A DNA stretch of 64,000 bases from Sordariomycetes sp. S80-01Y (GCA_037042185.1 JAXQJY010000018.1:62001-126000); one strand, 5' to 3'. Counted from the stretch's first letter, positions 31,314 to 43,071 are shown. The notes: generated by a model not told the origin, from the letters alone. A program made the numbers and translations.

Positions 31314-31742
31314 TTACTTGAGTAAATGGTGATTGGAAATGCGGAGTAGGATGACTTTCTTTACATGACGAGGGGTGGATTTAACGAACGTACAGCAAGT
31401 CAGGGTGAGCTCATTGGGCTTGTTTAGGACAAAATCGGATGGAGCGTGAAGTTGATGCAGACTTTCGGTTGCTGCTACTGTATCAATCCTTGATTCTGTA
31501 AGCCGAGTAGATAAGCCGGCCAGCCGAAGAGCGAGATGGAGTCAGGTTGAACAATGGACGGGGCCACAGCAACTCGCCCAGTTCCATCGTTAAGAGAACA
31601 ATAGTCGCCCCCATGGGATCTAATGATAGGTATCCTTGGTCACCCTGGACAGAAATAATTAAAAGAAAGCTGTGACAAAGGCTGGTTCTGTTATTGTTGC
31701 CAATGCTTTGTAGTCTAACCAGCCATCCGACCGGCAAGGCGT
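31314..31742. other. Intergenic gap
   Basis: A 429-bp gap between convergent genes marking the change from sparse to dense gene content. No gene or repeat recognised. Confidence 0.5.
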
Positions 31743-32663
31743 CTACATCTCCGCCTTGACCTCGTCAACACACTTCTTGACAACATCATCCAAGCTCTCA
31801 TCCTCCAAGCCCAGAAGCCCATTGCTGAACTCCTTTCTCTGCGTCCAGTCCGCGTCCATGGTGCCCAGCGCAAACACGATCTCGTGGACGGCGTGCTCAT
31901 CTCCCGCATCCACCAGCTTCTGCTGCTCATCCATGAACTCCTGGCTCTTGACCTCTTTCCTCGTCCACTTGGACCCGGTCGCCTTCTCGCACGCCGCCAG
32001 GAGCTCGAGCTGGGTCGGGTTGAAAGACTGCACGAAGACGCAGCGGTTGGCCGTGTCGTCTGGCTGGGCGAGGATGCGGTTCAGGGCCTGACCGACGCGG
32101 AAGAGAGTCGAGGCAGAGCACTTTGCGTTGCCGCCGTCGAGGATGATGGCCTCCTCCTTTTTGATGTCGAAGTGCAGCAGCTCATCCTTCAGACCCCAGT
32201 CGAAGAAGTGGCCGCACACGAGCGCCGTCCAGCTGAAGGTGCCGAACTCCCTGGCCAGCTCCTCGCACCGCTCGCGGACCTTGACCTTGTCCCTGTAGAT
32301 CTGCAGCCTTTTCAGAGCCTCTGGATGGGCAGCGTCGCAGCTACCCCAGTCGGCGGGGATGAAGCGCTTGACGCCGGCGCTGGCAGCAGCGTACGCGAGG
32401 CGCAGATGGTGCTGGAGCCGATGCGGCAGCGGAAATGCGGCGACGACGGCGTCGTGGCCTCTGAGGGCTTCGGTGAGCTCGGGGATGGGGAAGTCACCGT
32501 CAACGCGCTTGACCGTGACGAGCGGATTGTCCGCGTGAGGCGGCTTGGAGGAGGAGTTGGCGCGGTGGAGGATGGTGATATTGTGCTCGGCTGAGAGCAG
32601 GGCCGGGAGGAGTTGGCTGCCCAGGTTGCCGTTGGCGCCGACGAGAACGACCTTGAGAGGCAT
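31743..32663 (-). CDS. NmrA-like / isoflavone reductase-like protein
   Basis: Single-exon 306-aa protein of the atypical short-chain dehydrogenase family (NmrA, isoflavone-reductase-like). The NAD(P)-binding motif VVLVGANGNLGSQLL is at residues 5-19, followed by ITILHRANS (strand 2) and GHDAVVAAFP. The segment RFIPADWGSCD resembles the family's (R/K)F-x-P-(S/A)-(D/E)-(F/W)-G. The catalytic Tyr-x-x-x-Lys of true dehydrogenases is not obvious, although YRDKVKVRE lies at the corresponding place. It could be a reductase or a redox-sensing regulator. The start is the family-typical MPLKVVLVGANG. It is transcribed in the same direction as the next two genes, with separate promoters likely. Confidence 0.85.
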   Translation of the reverse strand: MPLKVVLVGANGNLGSQLLPALLSAEHNITILHRANSSSKPPHADNPLVTVKRVDGDFPIPELTEALRGHDAVVAAFPLPHRLQHHLRLAYAAASAGVKRFIPADWGSCDAAHPEALKRLQIYRDKVKVRERCEELAREFGTFSWTALVCGHFFDWGLKDELLHFDIKKEEAIILDGGNAKCSASTLFRVGQALNRILAQPDDTANRCVFVQSFNPTQLELLAACEKATGSKWTRKEVKSQEFMDEQQKLVDAGDEHAVHEIVFALGTMDADWTQRKEFSNGLLGLEDESLDDVVKKCVDEVKAEM

Positions 32664-33137
32664 GACGGGTGGACGAGGCTGTGGATGAAGCCTCTGGAGA
32701 CGGAGGGATGTAGGGAAGAGAAGAGCTGGAAGACGAGGCTGTCGCTGACCGTGAATAAGGAGCGTGAGCGTGAGCGCGACGATGCGGGGGAGGCGGGGCA
32801 GAAGGATCGGCCACTACACTACGTATTACTACAGCGCCTGTGTCACTACAGTTGAGCTTCTTCAGGCCGTGGCCAAGAGAACCTCTGCCTTTCTTTGCCT
32901 CAAGGACATAAGCTGCATATCTGTCATGACTCACAGGTGGACTGAACATTGACTCCTCACCGCTCATCTCTTGTTCCCAATGTGACCCCCCCTTGTGGTT
33001 CAGCGACCGTCTTTGCCGCTCCGAGCCGAGATGCGGCCCCGGATCGACCTCCGAAAAGGGGCCCACATCTCCGGGTCTTGGCCCGAAGCAGAAGTCCTGA
33101 TCAATCTCCAATCCCGGCGCCGTCCACCGTCTCCCAT
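32664..33137. other. Intergenic gap
   Basis: About 470 bp between two minus-strand genes; the promoter of the NmrA-like gene. Reading frames here overlap on both strands with no recognisable domain. Confidence 0.5.
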
Positions 33138-34016
33138 TTAGGCGTCCTCGCCGCGGAACTGCCTCGCCATCCACGGGCTCTCCAAGCGCAGCAGAAGCGT
33201 TATCAGCTCATCCGACGGCCTCAGCAGTCCATCAACGAGCCCCTCCACCGGCTTGAGCACGTTTCCCTCCACCACGATGCCCAGCCTGCTCTCCGGATGG
33301 CGGTGGCAGCGCGGCACCGCCGTGTTCCCCTGCCCGTAGTTGCTCAGGCTGTTGAACTTCTCGACGCCGAGTGCGAAACCCAGTCGCTCTTCGGCGCTTT
33401 CCGATGCGTCGCGAAGTTTGCTGAGGGCTTCGACGTCCCGGCTGATCTTGATGAAGGAGATGTAGCGTCTCTCTGATCGAGGGTGCGGATCAGATGCATC
33501 GTATGTTGGTGGGGGGACCGAGACCGCATCAGCATCCTGCGTGCCTATGGCTAGGCTGTATTCTGGCGGCTCAGGACGGGACGCAGACGCAGGCTTTTTG
33601 CCGTTTTGGGCGCCCTCTCTGGAAGCTGTGGTCTGCCTTGCCGAGCGTCGAGTTGCAGCAGCGTAACCAGGAGGGAGAGCGGTTCCATTCCTGTGAGGGC
33701 AGTTCAACGACGAACCGAGCTTCCCAGCCACGAACCTCTGCTTCTCCTCCAGCGTGACAACTACCGCCCCCTCGAGGTTCTCCAACAGCTCACCTCCCGC
33801 GTCTGGCTCCGGCTCCGGCTCTGCCACCGCGAGAGAACCCTCTGAAGTGTTTCCTAGCTCCACGTCTCGCTCGCGCGGCGGTTTGGCTTTCGGACGCTGG
33901 CGCAGTCGAAAACGTGGGATGACAGACCTGCAAGAATTCACGAGGAGCGCCAGCCCGAAGAGGCCGATTGAAGCCCCCGCGATGTATTTCCATACGATGT
34001 CCTCAGTTGAGCCCAT
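33138..34016 (-). CDS. Single-TM protein with two PPxY motifs
   Basis: Single-exon 292-aa protein. A short N-terminus (MGSTEDIVWKY) leads into one hydrophobic helix, IAGASIGLFGLALLVNS (about residues 12-28), then a very basic stretch, RFRLRQRPKAKPPRERD, typical of a type III or signal-anchor topology with a cytosolic C-terminus. The central part is disordered and contains PPEYS and PPTYD, two PPxY motifs of the kind bound by the WW domains of Rsp5/NEDD4 ubiquitin ligases. The C-terminal third seems folded (SFIKISRDVEALSKLRD, SNYGQGNTAVPRC). The family is unknown to me. A role as a ligase adaptor is inference from the motifs, as in the Bsd2-like protein further right. Confidence 0.7.
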   Translation of the reverse strand: MGSTEDIVWKYIAGASIGLFGLALLVNSCRSVIPRFRLRQRPKAKPPRERDVELGNTSEGSLAVAEPEPEPDAGGELLENLEGAVVVTLEEKQRFVAGKLGSSLNCPHRNGTALPPGYAAATRRSARQTTASREGAQNGKKPASASRPEPPEYSLAIGTQDADAVSVPPPTYDASDPHPRSERRYISFIKISRDVEALSKLRDASESAEERLGFALGVEKFNSLSNYGQGNTAVPRCHRHPESRLGIVVEGNVLKPVEGLVDGLLRPSDELITLLLRLESPWMARQFRGEDA

Positions 34017-34634
34017 CTTGAAGCGTTGAACTTTCTGGTTCTAGGAATATGGTGATCAGTGGTTTGATCAAAGAGCTGGTGTCAGTTTGCTGGTATCACT
34101 GATACAGCGACTTCTGAGGGAAGGCCGCAATGCGAAGAACAGAGTCGAACCCGAATGTTTAGAATTGTGAGATTTAGAAAGGGCCGGAGAGTTCTTCTGA
34201 GTTTGGTGAGGTGCGTGGAATTAAGGGTGTTTTACGTGGCCACATGAGCGCCGGCCACGAGAAAGTTTACTCTGCCTTCCCCAACAAAACTCAGCGACAT
34301 GAATACCTCAGTATCTTTAATCCTTGATTATCGAAAGACAAAAAATCATGAAAAGCTTCCTAGATGAGATTATGCGATGAAGAGAACACACTGGGGTATG
34401 TAATGTTGCCCTATTCGCTTGTGTATGCTACCCAGCCTCCATGTCAATTTGAGTTGAGGGCCAAGTGTCCTTTGACAGAAGTTCTAGGAGCAAACGCGTC
34501 GAAAACGAGCAAGACTGTATCATTGCAAGAAAATGTACTATAGATTGATACTGGTGTCGACGAACACAGTATCCTACAGTTCTCGGAAATCCCAACTCCG
34601 CCGCTGCGTTAATCATCATCATCAACACCTGTAC
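34017..34634. other. Intergenic gap
   Basis: About 620 bp holding the promoter of the PPxY protein gene and the 3' flank of the OPT transporter gene. No other feature recognised. Confidence 0.5.
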
Positions 34635-37568
34635 TCAACCACTCGATTCCCTATGGTGAGGCGACAGGACTTGGTCCGGGTTCCACCAAGCGTAGAATCT
34701 CTCCCCGTCCGCCAGCGTCTTGATCGTGCAAGCAACGCCCTCGCACCCCTTAAATGGCTGGATGTTGCCCCACCAGTTGACCTCGATCTGAGCCCACTGC
34801 ACGCTGAACAGCATGATGACCCCTGCAATCGCGACGGCAGCCGAGAAGGAGGCGGACAGGACGAAGTTGTACTTGGACCAGAACCCGAGCCATCTGTTCT
34901 TGACAAAGATCCAGCTGAGCCAGGCAATGGGCACCGCGGGCCAAGCATACGAGAAGCTGTAGGGCGCCCACCACACGCCGCCGTACCAGATGGCTACGGG
35001 GTGGAACTGCCTGATCCACCTGCTCCGAGGGAAGTACTTGACCAGCGCCCAGAAGATGATTGGAGTGATGATCCCAAGGGGGAACCCCAGAAGCAGAGGC
35101 GCGTACTGCCCTTGGTGGCCGAAGACCTTTGCAGGCCCAATGGTACCCCATAGGACAGAGGAAGTGAAGAAGGTATTGGGCCCTGGGCAGGTGAAGCGCA
35201 TAGGGGCGTCGACCTCACAGACTTTGGGGATGTCAATCTGGAAGGCAAGGACGCCAACCGAGATAAAGGTAGAAATGAAGGTGGCAACCATTTGGCAAGC
35301 AAAGGTGAAGCGGGGGTTGATCTGGGACAGTCAGTCGGGCTCGTCAACGTATTGAGGATTATTCAACCTTCAGATAGTGGGCCACTTTGAGATCATTGGA
35401 GAATTGCACGGCGTGGGCGCAGGTGACGTAGCTAGGAAGTCAGGACAGCCTCATATAACTCATTAAGATGAGAACATACCCAAAAGATTTAAAGAAATTC
35501 ATGGCCAGGGCGTTGCCTGCAACCCAAAAGCCACTGAGGCCTGTTAGTCTTCTGAACGTTGGGGAGAGCGGACGCAACGTACCCAATGAACTCTGCGAGG
35601 ACATTCATTGTGACTTCTATACCTGTCATGGCTTTGACAATACCGACGGGGATCACGAAGACGATCGCAAGCAGAACACCGTAAGGTACCACACCCAGAG
35701 TGGTGTAAGTGGGATAGGCTGTTGGAGTGTCAGCGGCGTATGATCAATAGGGGCGAAGAATGCAAACCTCCAACACCGGCAAAACCCAGCGCGGCAGCCA
35801 CCACAAGAGTTCCGAGGTACCACCACTCCGAAACCTCGGGGTAGTTCTTCATCAGCCGATTGTGCACATCCATGTACTCGCCATCGTTGGACTCGCTTCC
35901 ACGCTTCTTCCTTCTGATGGTGGCCCACATATTCTTGAAGCCGGTCGTTATCTCGTACCTGTGAAAGAGCGCAACGTGGACCAGCGTGGCAGTGTAGAGG
36001 CCGAAAAAGGTGCCGTAGACAATGGCATTCGCAGCTCCGATGTACGGGGCCGAGTACGACATGTACTTCTCCTTGTCGAACAAACCCTTGTCGTCGATCG
36101 CCATGGACACGTTGTAAAGCTGTCCAAAGTGATCGAAGACACGGTTTGAATTGATGGGGAGGTAGCCGGTGTTCCACGTGTTGGTGTAGTAAATGCCCAT
36201 GATGACGAAGCCGAACAGCCACATGCCAAGGGTGCGGTTGACGGTCGAGAACCACGGGACCATGAGCGGGTCGAGCAGATCATACAGCATGACGTTCCAG
36301 TCAAAGGTCGGCCAGGGGTTGAACATGCCCAGGCCGTTCTGCATGCCGTTGATGATGCTGTTGTTGACGTTGTTCGGCGCAATCCACGTCATCCAGGAGA
36401 AGTAGGTCAGCGCCGTGAACAGATAGTTCGGGAACCAGAAGTAGATGAACATGGCGCCAAATGACCACAGGAAGAACTTGTAGCGCGACATTGTGTAGAT
36501 CTTTCGGAACGGGCCGGCCACGGAATGGTTGTGCTCGTCGTGCAGGGCGGCGTTGAGGGCGATCGTAACGAGGGATGCCGGCCAGACACAGTAGGCAGGG
36601 TAGACAATGAAGCGACGAGTCAAGCCTGCCAGACCATAGCCAATGAAGTTGGTCGACAGCGCGATCAGGATCTGGTAGCCAAAGGACCGAGCGAACGGCT
36701 GGTTAAAGAACTGCGGCAGGACCTGCGACCAGATGATGTATTGCGTGTAGGGGATCGACTTTGCCGTGTTGGCCATGATGGCAATCAGCATGTGCTCTTT
36801 CTTGTTGAAGCGGCCGGGGTTCAGGTAGTGAGTTGTGCCAAAGAGAGTGAAGCTCCAGTTGGGTACCACTTTCTCCCATGCTTTGCCTAGACGGTGTCAG
36901 AAAGGAAGTGCTTGTTGGGAGGGAGAAATTACCAACGGGATATGCCAGAAGCTGCGCGACGTTGGACTCGATGTTGATCGGTGGCTGACGGACACTGAAA
37001 AGCTGGTTGACGAAAGCCAGGACGACCGAGAAAAGGATACCAATTGTCCAGGCTCGGATGGTCGAGCAAGGCATGCTTGGATCGTCTTTGTTGGTCACGA
37101 CGGATCGCACCTCCGAATAGGGGCTGTTGTTGGTAATCAAAGCAGCCTCAAGCTTCATCTCGTAGATGAGAGCCGCGTGCTTCTCGGGATTCTCAAGAAC
37201 ATCATTGTTGGCTGCCGAGCATGTGGTCAACGCTGCATCCAAAGTTTATTATGCAAGTACCCACCTAGAAACTCGTCGATGCGTAGCAGGACGGCGTGGG
37301 GGAAATTGGGGTCGCGCTCATGAATCTTCAAGACGTTCTTCATGAGGGCGATGACCTGCTCCGTTGACATGTTCCCCGCCACGGCCTTGGCCTCGAGCAG
37401 GTCATCTTCGGTGACGTTAAGGTCATGCTCGATCTGGTTCTCAAGGGAGCTGGTTTCGGTGTCGTGGATGTGAAGACCGGGCTTCTCATCGTTGAAGACT
37501 CCACGGTCCTCACTGATGTTGTCGCCAAGCGGCGAGATGCCCGCTTCGTCTTTCTTTCCAGCAGACAT
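34635..37568 (-). CDS. OPT family oligopeptide transporter
   Basis: Predicted 880-aa plasma-membrane proton-coupled oligopeptide transporter, assembled from seven exons: 37568-37265, 37211-36933, 36886-35768, 35718-35583, 35533-35480, 35431-35368 and 35321-34635. Six introns of 46-53 nt keep one continuous frame. The N-terminal cytosolic region (MSAGKKDEAG...) is acidic and is followed by family sequences EKHAALIYEMKLEAALITNN, SPYSEVRSVV and IRAWTIGILFSVVLAF. Then come many hydrophobic helices and the fungal OPT marker NPGRFNKKEHMLIAIMAN. The C-terminal part carries CPGPNTFFTSSVLWGTIGP and YAPLLLGFPLGIITP. It ends in a short hydrophilic tail, HHRESSG. Length is normal for fungal OPT proteins (about 750-900 aa). 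Substrates may be tetra/pentapeptides or glutathione-like compounds; the exact one cannot be told. Confidence 0.95.
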
Positions 37569-39970
37569 ATCAGGGATACAGACGAGAACCCATATGAAAG
37601 TCACAAGAGAGATGGAGAGAGTATGAATTTGCTAAAGAGGGGGAGATGTGGTATATCAATATCTTTGCGTGGCGACCACGAGCGTCGTTGCTACATATCT
37701 CGGGCAGACCCTTGTGACGCTCACAAAAAGGGCTTTGACAGCACGTTTGCTACGCACAGAGAATGCGTACCGCCTACATTCAGACACCCAGGTGGTACCC
37801 TGCGCCCGTCACATGTTGCGTCCTCCATCTGGCCAAGAGATAGGGTCGGCATGTCAATCCGAGGTTGCAATTGGATGGAGCGTCGACTGGTGTAAGTGCA
37901 GCGGCGATAGGTTCGTCTCGGCAGAGAAAAGATCCTCCATCGTGCGGGCTCATCACTTTCCTAATGAGGAAGATGCCAGGCGGCAGTCTAGTCTTGGCCG
38001 TCTGTTGGTTGTAAGGGGGCAGCGATAGGAGATGTCTTCGAGCAGATTTGAGTGGCTTGGTTATCTGCAACGCATGGGCAAGCCGTGTCGCAGGAGTGTA
38101 GCCTGAACAGCGCAGGTGGATGATCGTTTACTCTTTGTGCTACGGTCAAACATGAGCCTGGGCAACGAGTGCTGTCCGCCCATGGCTGCGGTACGGCAAT
38201 TGGACTTCTCGGGGATGCTGTTCTCTTATCAAGTAGCCGCGCTTCCGTCTTGTCTCGGATCTGCCGACGAGGTATACCGAGTCGAGGTCCACCCTAGTCC
38301 ACCTCCAACTAACATGCATCGCCTCGGCTTCATTTCAGTATCGGTTGGTTTGTTATCGTCAGTTGCATCGACCCCTCATCGTCACAGTGCTACGCTGTAC
38401 GGTAGCATCAAGCGCCGGCCCCGTAGGCGGGATGGACCACAGCCGAGTGGGCAACTTTGAAAGAGGCCGCCACAATATGTCTGGCGCGTTCCCACGAGAT
38501 TGTAATGCTTGAGTCGGCCTATCAATTGACAACGCGATGCAAAAGGACCGCCATCTTGGTATTTGAATCGAGGTACGTCTTATCTATCGGTTATACGGCA
38601 TGCAACCCAATCTCGAGAGACGTCGTCTTTCGACATCCAAGAGGCCGGGTACCCATGCCCATGCAAATGGAACAGATTGGCGCAAAGACCGCAGTAGGCA
38701 CTTTGTGCATCACGAGCTGGATGAAAACAAGATAGAGCACGAGCCAACACGACGCGGGGAACTACCCTCATGTGATCTTCCCAGCACATGTCCTGAGGGG
38801 AGTCCTTCCATGCCGGCAAGTGGTCATTGCTACAAGTGCTACTGGAGGAAGAAGTGCCATAAATGCACATGAGCACGTTTTGAGGTGATATCCTCCACTT
38901 TCCATCTTGGTTCTAGAACGATTACCTGGACAAGATTCCTGCGCGCGGGAGGCCCATGAGCTTATTTGCTCCCCGCAGCCACATTTTTTGCCTCCTGCAT
39001 GATGTCAATCCTGTGCCTCTTTCTGGGTTTCGTAACATGGGGTTTCGCCGCTGCCAAGAGTGGCGTAAATACGTTGATGGCGTAGATGAGCGGGATGAAG
39101 CGCCACATGCTCCAGCCAACGCTGGCGATTGACGAAAGAAGTCAGGGTTACGACCTCAAGACGACAGATCATATCCTCAATCATTGAGAAGCTGGCGTCA
39201 GTGTCTGCTTCGCAGGTGGCGATAGCAACATGCTGGCTGCATGCCTCGGGGAAGTAGTGAATCGTGCGTCCCAAAACATCCCATAACCGACAGAAAGGTT
39301 GCCTAATTGCTATCTTTCCGGGAAGGCCCTGCGGACTTTACCGGCTTGAGAGATTTAGATTATAATGGGATGACTACATGCAGGAAAGCACATGCTGTTT
39401 GGGCGCCACTCGCAGGAAAGAAGATCATACAATGCTCAAGTCGGCAGAACCTAGAAAAATGTCAAGTCGTCATGAAGAAGAGCTCTTAGCGGAATAAATG
39501 ATAAATGGAAAAAACGTAACTGTTCTTGCACCCTTATGCTAGGCCCTCTGGTTCCGCCTGCTGCCCTCCGCGAGGGACAGGGAACGCCGAACTGTCATCG
39601 CCTGTGTGACTCGAAAGAGGATTCCCAGTAATGAGTTCATAACAATATTCTCTCAGTCGTATTCAAGGTCCGTGGTGAAGCTTTGAGGGTTCGCTATGGT
39701 AGGGAACTAATCTGGCAATACGGTACTGTGCACGTAACAAGTCGCTTATGGCGTAACAGTTTTGGTATCCTTGGTCTCACGTATAAGAAGCAGATCATAG
39801 AATCCAACAGGTGTGCTATTCTGATCGGTACTTATCATCCAACAATCTAGTACATGTTTAGACATCTCAGCGAACATGCCATACAATACAGTGATTGAGA
39901 GAGTGAATTCTCCACTTCAGAACTAGTTGAGTACTCCCGTAGATTTGTTGAAGGTGTATAGAAATTTGCA
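37569..39970. other. Long intergenic stretch
   Basis: About 2.4 kb with scattered short frames on both strands (e.g. 38116-38460, 38580-38876, 39005-39274), none with recognisable motifs. The first part is the promoter of the OPT gene. No repeat or RNA gene seen. Confidence 0.45.
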
Positions 39971-40281
39971 ATGCCTCTGGATTCAGTGGCAGCATTCAAG
40001 AGCCTCTTCATCAACTACCCAGAAGCTATACAAGCAGGTCAGTAAACACACTAGGATCTGATACGACTCGCACGGCATAGGTCTCAGGAGGAAGCTGCGG
40101 CAAGATTGTCGAGCAGGACGCTGTGTCCACTCGGATTCAAATCTACCATCTGACTCAATCTGGCTACTTTGCTACTACCGCAATGGCGCTGAGTGAGGAC
40201 ATGACGAGGCAAGCGTTCCAGGCGGACCAGTCGCGGATGACCCTTCACGCTCAACTCGCGCAAGACTCAGATCAATTTTAA
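39971..40281 (+). CDS. Short unknown ORF, probably a decayed gene
   Basis: ATG at 39971 (MPLDSVAAFKSLFINYPEA), exon to 40037, a 50-nt intron (GTCAGT...CTCAG), then an exon from 40088 to a TAA at 40279-40281; 86 aa in total. The peptide QIYHLTQSGYFATTAMALSE looks genuinely protein-like. Coding-like sequence continues in the same frame after the stop up to about 40410 (ending DKYRRIETGMLNH), suggesting a longer ancestral protein cut short by a nonsense change or a missed intron. I have no family name. The following kilobase also looks decayed. Confidence 0.35.
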
Positions 40282-41475
40282 GCTTCTTTCGCTGATCAGA
40301 AGCAGATCTCTGCAGGTCTTGGACTTGGGGATCTGGCACGAAACCTTGCTAGCCGTACCTCAAGCCTTGACAAGTACCGTCGCATAGAGACTGGAATGCT
40401 GAACCATGTGAGCTGAGCCCCATCTCCGATGCCTCCGCAGCAGGAAGACCAAGGTTTCGGCCGGTACGCTTCGGTGAAGGACGACGCTGTCTGCTGCCAC
40501 GCGGAAACTTTCGGGGCTTTTGACATGTTGGTGCAAAGTAGTGAGACTGATCTACCAAGACTTCCCAAAAGCGACCACCTTCTCCGCTTCCCCAGCCTTG
40601 TCCTTGTCGATCCCCGGTAAGCCGGATTACTCCAACGTGGAGAAGAACATAACTCCGAATGACTCTCCAGCTCTTGTTGGTGGTTCGCACACAAATCCCG
40701 GCCCTTCCTCGTTGTAGAAGCACTTTTGAAGCTTTGGGGGCAACAGGATGGTCATGATCTCAAGAGCGATAAGTCATTTCGGGCCGCTTGCGCTGTCTAA
40801 GACTCGGTGGGTGGATCTGAGTGTCGGCCGCTTAGCGTGCGGTGTCTCAGACAAGCATGGAGTCTGACCCCAGGCACTGCAAAATGCTGAGAACCACATC
40901 TCATCAACTTGGGCAGCTTTCTTGTCCGACTGGGAGCCTCCATCATTCTGTCGAAAGACCCCTACTGCCCTTGTCACGAGGCTCATGAGGCGGACTGTCC
41001 GACGCTAACAGAGTTAGCCGTGCTGTCAAATTCCAGTCGACGTTTTCCACGTGCGGACTCGGATTGAAAAGCCGGGAGATCGCGTGGTCTCATTGGGCGG
41101 AATATCGACGATTGTCGCGAGCCGCGAGCTGTCGTCTTCGTGCTATATCCGAATCCGGGGATGAGCACGCGGCACATGGTCGGCGGCATTGTCGGACAAA
41201 TTCAAGAGGGATCAATGAGCTCGAGCAGTGTACGGGACTCGTACGGGACTCGTATGCATGTTCGAGAAGGATATCCACTTCTCCATGCAAGATGAGATGA
41301 CCACTGGTGTTATTCGGCACATAGCTGCCGGACGATCTCCGAGGCCTTCCCCCACGATGAGACGCTGCTCTCCGCAAAGCGCATGGCGGGGATATTGGAG
41401 TCTCGGAAATATCATAAGAGACCAGATGTCCCCCTTGATTCTGTGTTGCTCTCGCAACTCTCGTAGTAAGCAATC
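40282..41475. other. Apparently decayed coding region
   Basis: Plus-strand frames alternate protein-like patches (e.g. near 40530-40710 and 41040-41150) with stops and shifts. No complete gene can be drawn. The right end is the promoter of the carboxylesterase gene. Confidence 0.35.
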
Positions 41476-43071
41476 ATGGCGTCTTCATTACGTTTATTCG
41501 CAGCAGCGCTGCTAGCTTCGACCGCAACAGCAGTCCACGAAACCGTGGACCTAGGATACACATCATACGTCGGCCAGTCACTCCCGAACGGCCTCACACA
41601 ATGGTTGGGCATGAGATACGCCGCAGCTCCTTTGGACGACCTGCGCTTCATGCCTCCGAGGGACCCTCCCTCCTCCGACAAGCCTCAGCCAGCACATGAA
41701 GTTGGTCTTCCATGCCTCGGAACGAACAAAGACCCCAGCGACAACTCGACGTCTGAGGACTGCCTCTTTGTGAATGTCATGGCCCCGAGCGACGCCAAGC
41801 CTGATTCAAAGCTCCCCGTCTACTTCTACATCCAGGGCGGTGGCTTCAACAGCAATTCCGACGCCAATATCAACGTCACAGGCATCATCGACGCTGCTGA
41901 TCGCGATCTGGTTGTGGTTACCATCAACTACCGCGTTGGACCCTACGGGTTCCTCACAAATGGTGACTCGGTAACTCCGAACAACGGCCTTCGGGACCAA
42001 CGGAAAGCCCTCGAGTGGACTCAAAAACACATCTCCAAATTCGGTGGCAACCCTGATCATGTGGTGGTAGGCGGTACCAGTGCTGGCGCTGCAAGCATCA
42101 TCTTCCATTTGACCAGCGAGAATGGCACCGACAGGGGGCTCTTCCACGGAGCCATGTCGCAGTCCGCCTCGTTCGCCGCCACGCTCTCCGTCAAGCAGTC
42201 GCAGTACCAGTACAACAACTTTGCGACGCGTCTGGGATGCACCGGGAAGAAAAGCCTGGAGTGCCTGCGCAGCAAGACGGCCAAGGAAATCCAGGAGCAG
42301 AACTTCAACATCCCGCTACCGGGAGCCGCCAGCCCGCCGCTGTACCAGTGGCTCCCCGTCCTAGACTTTGACTTCATCACCGACTACACCTACCGTGCCC
42401 TCGCGGACGGGAAGTTCATCAAGGTCCCCACCGTCTTTGGCGACGACACGAACGGAGGCACCGTATTCACTCCTGAGAACACTTCGACACTCGCGCAGAG
42501 CAACCAGTTCATGCTCGACCAATACCCCACCATAACCCCTGAGATGTTCGGAGATATCAACGACCTCTACCCCAACCCCAACGACACCTGTCCTGGTCTC
42601 GGCTGCTACTGGCGTCAAGTGTCCAACACGTACCAGGAGGTGCGCTACATGTGCCCCGCCCTGTACGCCAACTCCATCTTTACCAACAAGAACGAGAAGT
42701 CCTGGGCGTACAGGTGGAACGTCGAGGACCCGGAGCAGATCAAGGAAGGCCTGGGCGTGCCGCACACCTCGGAGCTTGAGGCCATCATCGGCTCCGAGTA
42801 CACCGACAAGGAGCCGGAGAGCTACAAGCCGGGAGGTGTCAATGAGAAGGCCTCGCCGGTAATCCAGGGGTACTGGACGAGCTTTATGCGGACGCTGGAC
42901 CCTAACAAGCACCGCGCGAAGGGCACTGCGGAGTGGAAGTCGTGGGCCAAGGACTGCCAGGCTAGGATTGTAATTGGAACAGGAGGGAAGACTGAGATGG
43001 AGGATATTAACGATGGATTGAAGGAGAGGTGTGACTACTGGGTTAGCCATGGTGTAGACATGCTGCTGTAG
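41476..43071 (+). CDS. Secreted type-B carboxylesterase
   Basis: Single-exon 531-aa alpha/beta-hydrolase (carboxylesterase/cholinesterase family). An N-terminal signal peptide, MASSLRLFAAALLASTATA, predicts secretion. Family marks: SEDCLFVNVMAP near residue 93, oxyanion-hole segment YIQGGGFNSNS near 118, and the nucleophile elbow GGTSAGAAS with Ser at about 202. This elbow has Thr where most family members have Glu (GESAG). The acid lies in the GDDTNGGTVF region and the His in GVPHTSELEA. Several N-x-S/T sites and paired Cys (CLGTN, CPGLGCYW) fit an extracellular glycoprotein. Its natural ester is unknown; plant polymer, lipid and xenobiotic esters are all possible. The ORF starts within 60 bp of the decayed region. 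Confidence 0.92.
   Translation: MASSLRLFAAALLASTATAVHETVDLGYTSYVGQSLPNGLTQWLGMRYAAAPLDDLRFMPPRDPPSSDKPQPAHEVGLPCLGTNKDPSDNSTSEDCLFVNVMAPSDAKPDSKLPVYFYIQGGGFNSNSDANINVTGIIDAADRDLVVVTINYRVGPYGFLTNGDSVTPNNGLRDQRKALEWTQKHISKFGGNPDHVVVGGTSAGAASIIFHLTSENGTDRGLFHGAMSQSASFAATLSVKQSQYQYNNFATRLGCTGKKSLECLRSKTAKEIQEQNFNIPLPGAASPPLYQWLPVLDFDFITDYTYRALADGKFIKVPTVFGDDTNGGTVFTPENTSTLAQSNQFMLDQYPTITPEMFGDINDLYPNPNDTCPGLGCYWRQVSNTYQEVRYMCPALYANSIFTNKNEKSWAYRWNVEDPEQIKEGLGVPHTSELEAIIGSEYTDKEPESYKPGGVNEKASPVIQGYWTSFMRTLDPNKHRAKGTAEWKSWAKDCQARIVIGTGGKTEMEDINDGLKERCDYWVSHGVDMLL

Noticed and set aside
31884-32594. 236-codon plus-strand ORF
   Set aside because: Antisense of the NmrA-like gene, whose strand has the NAD(P)-binding motif.
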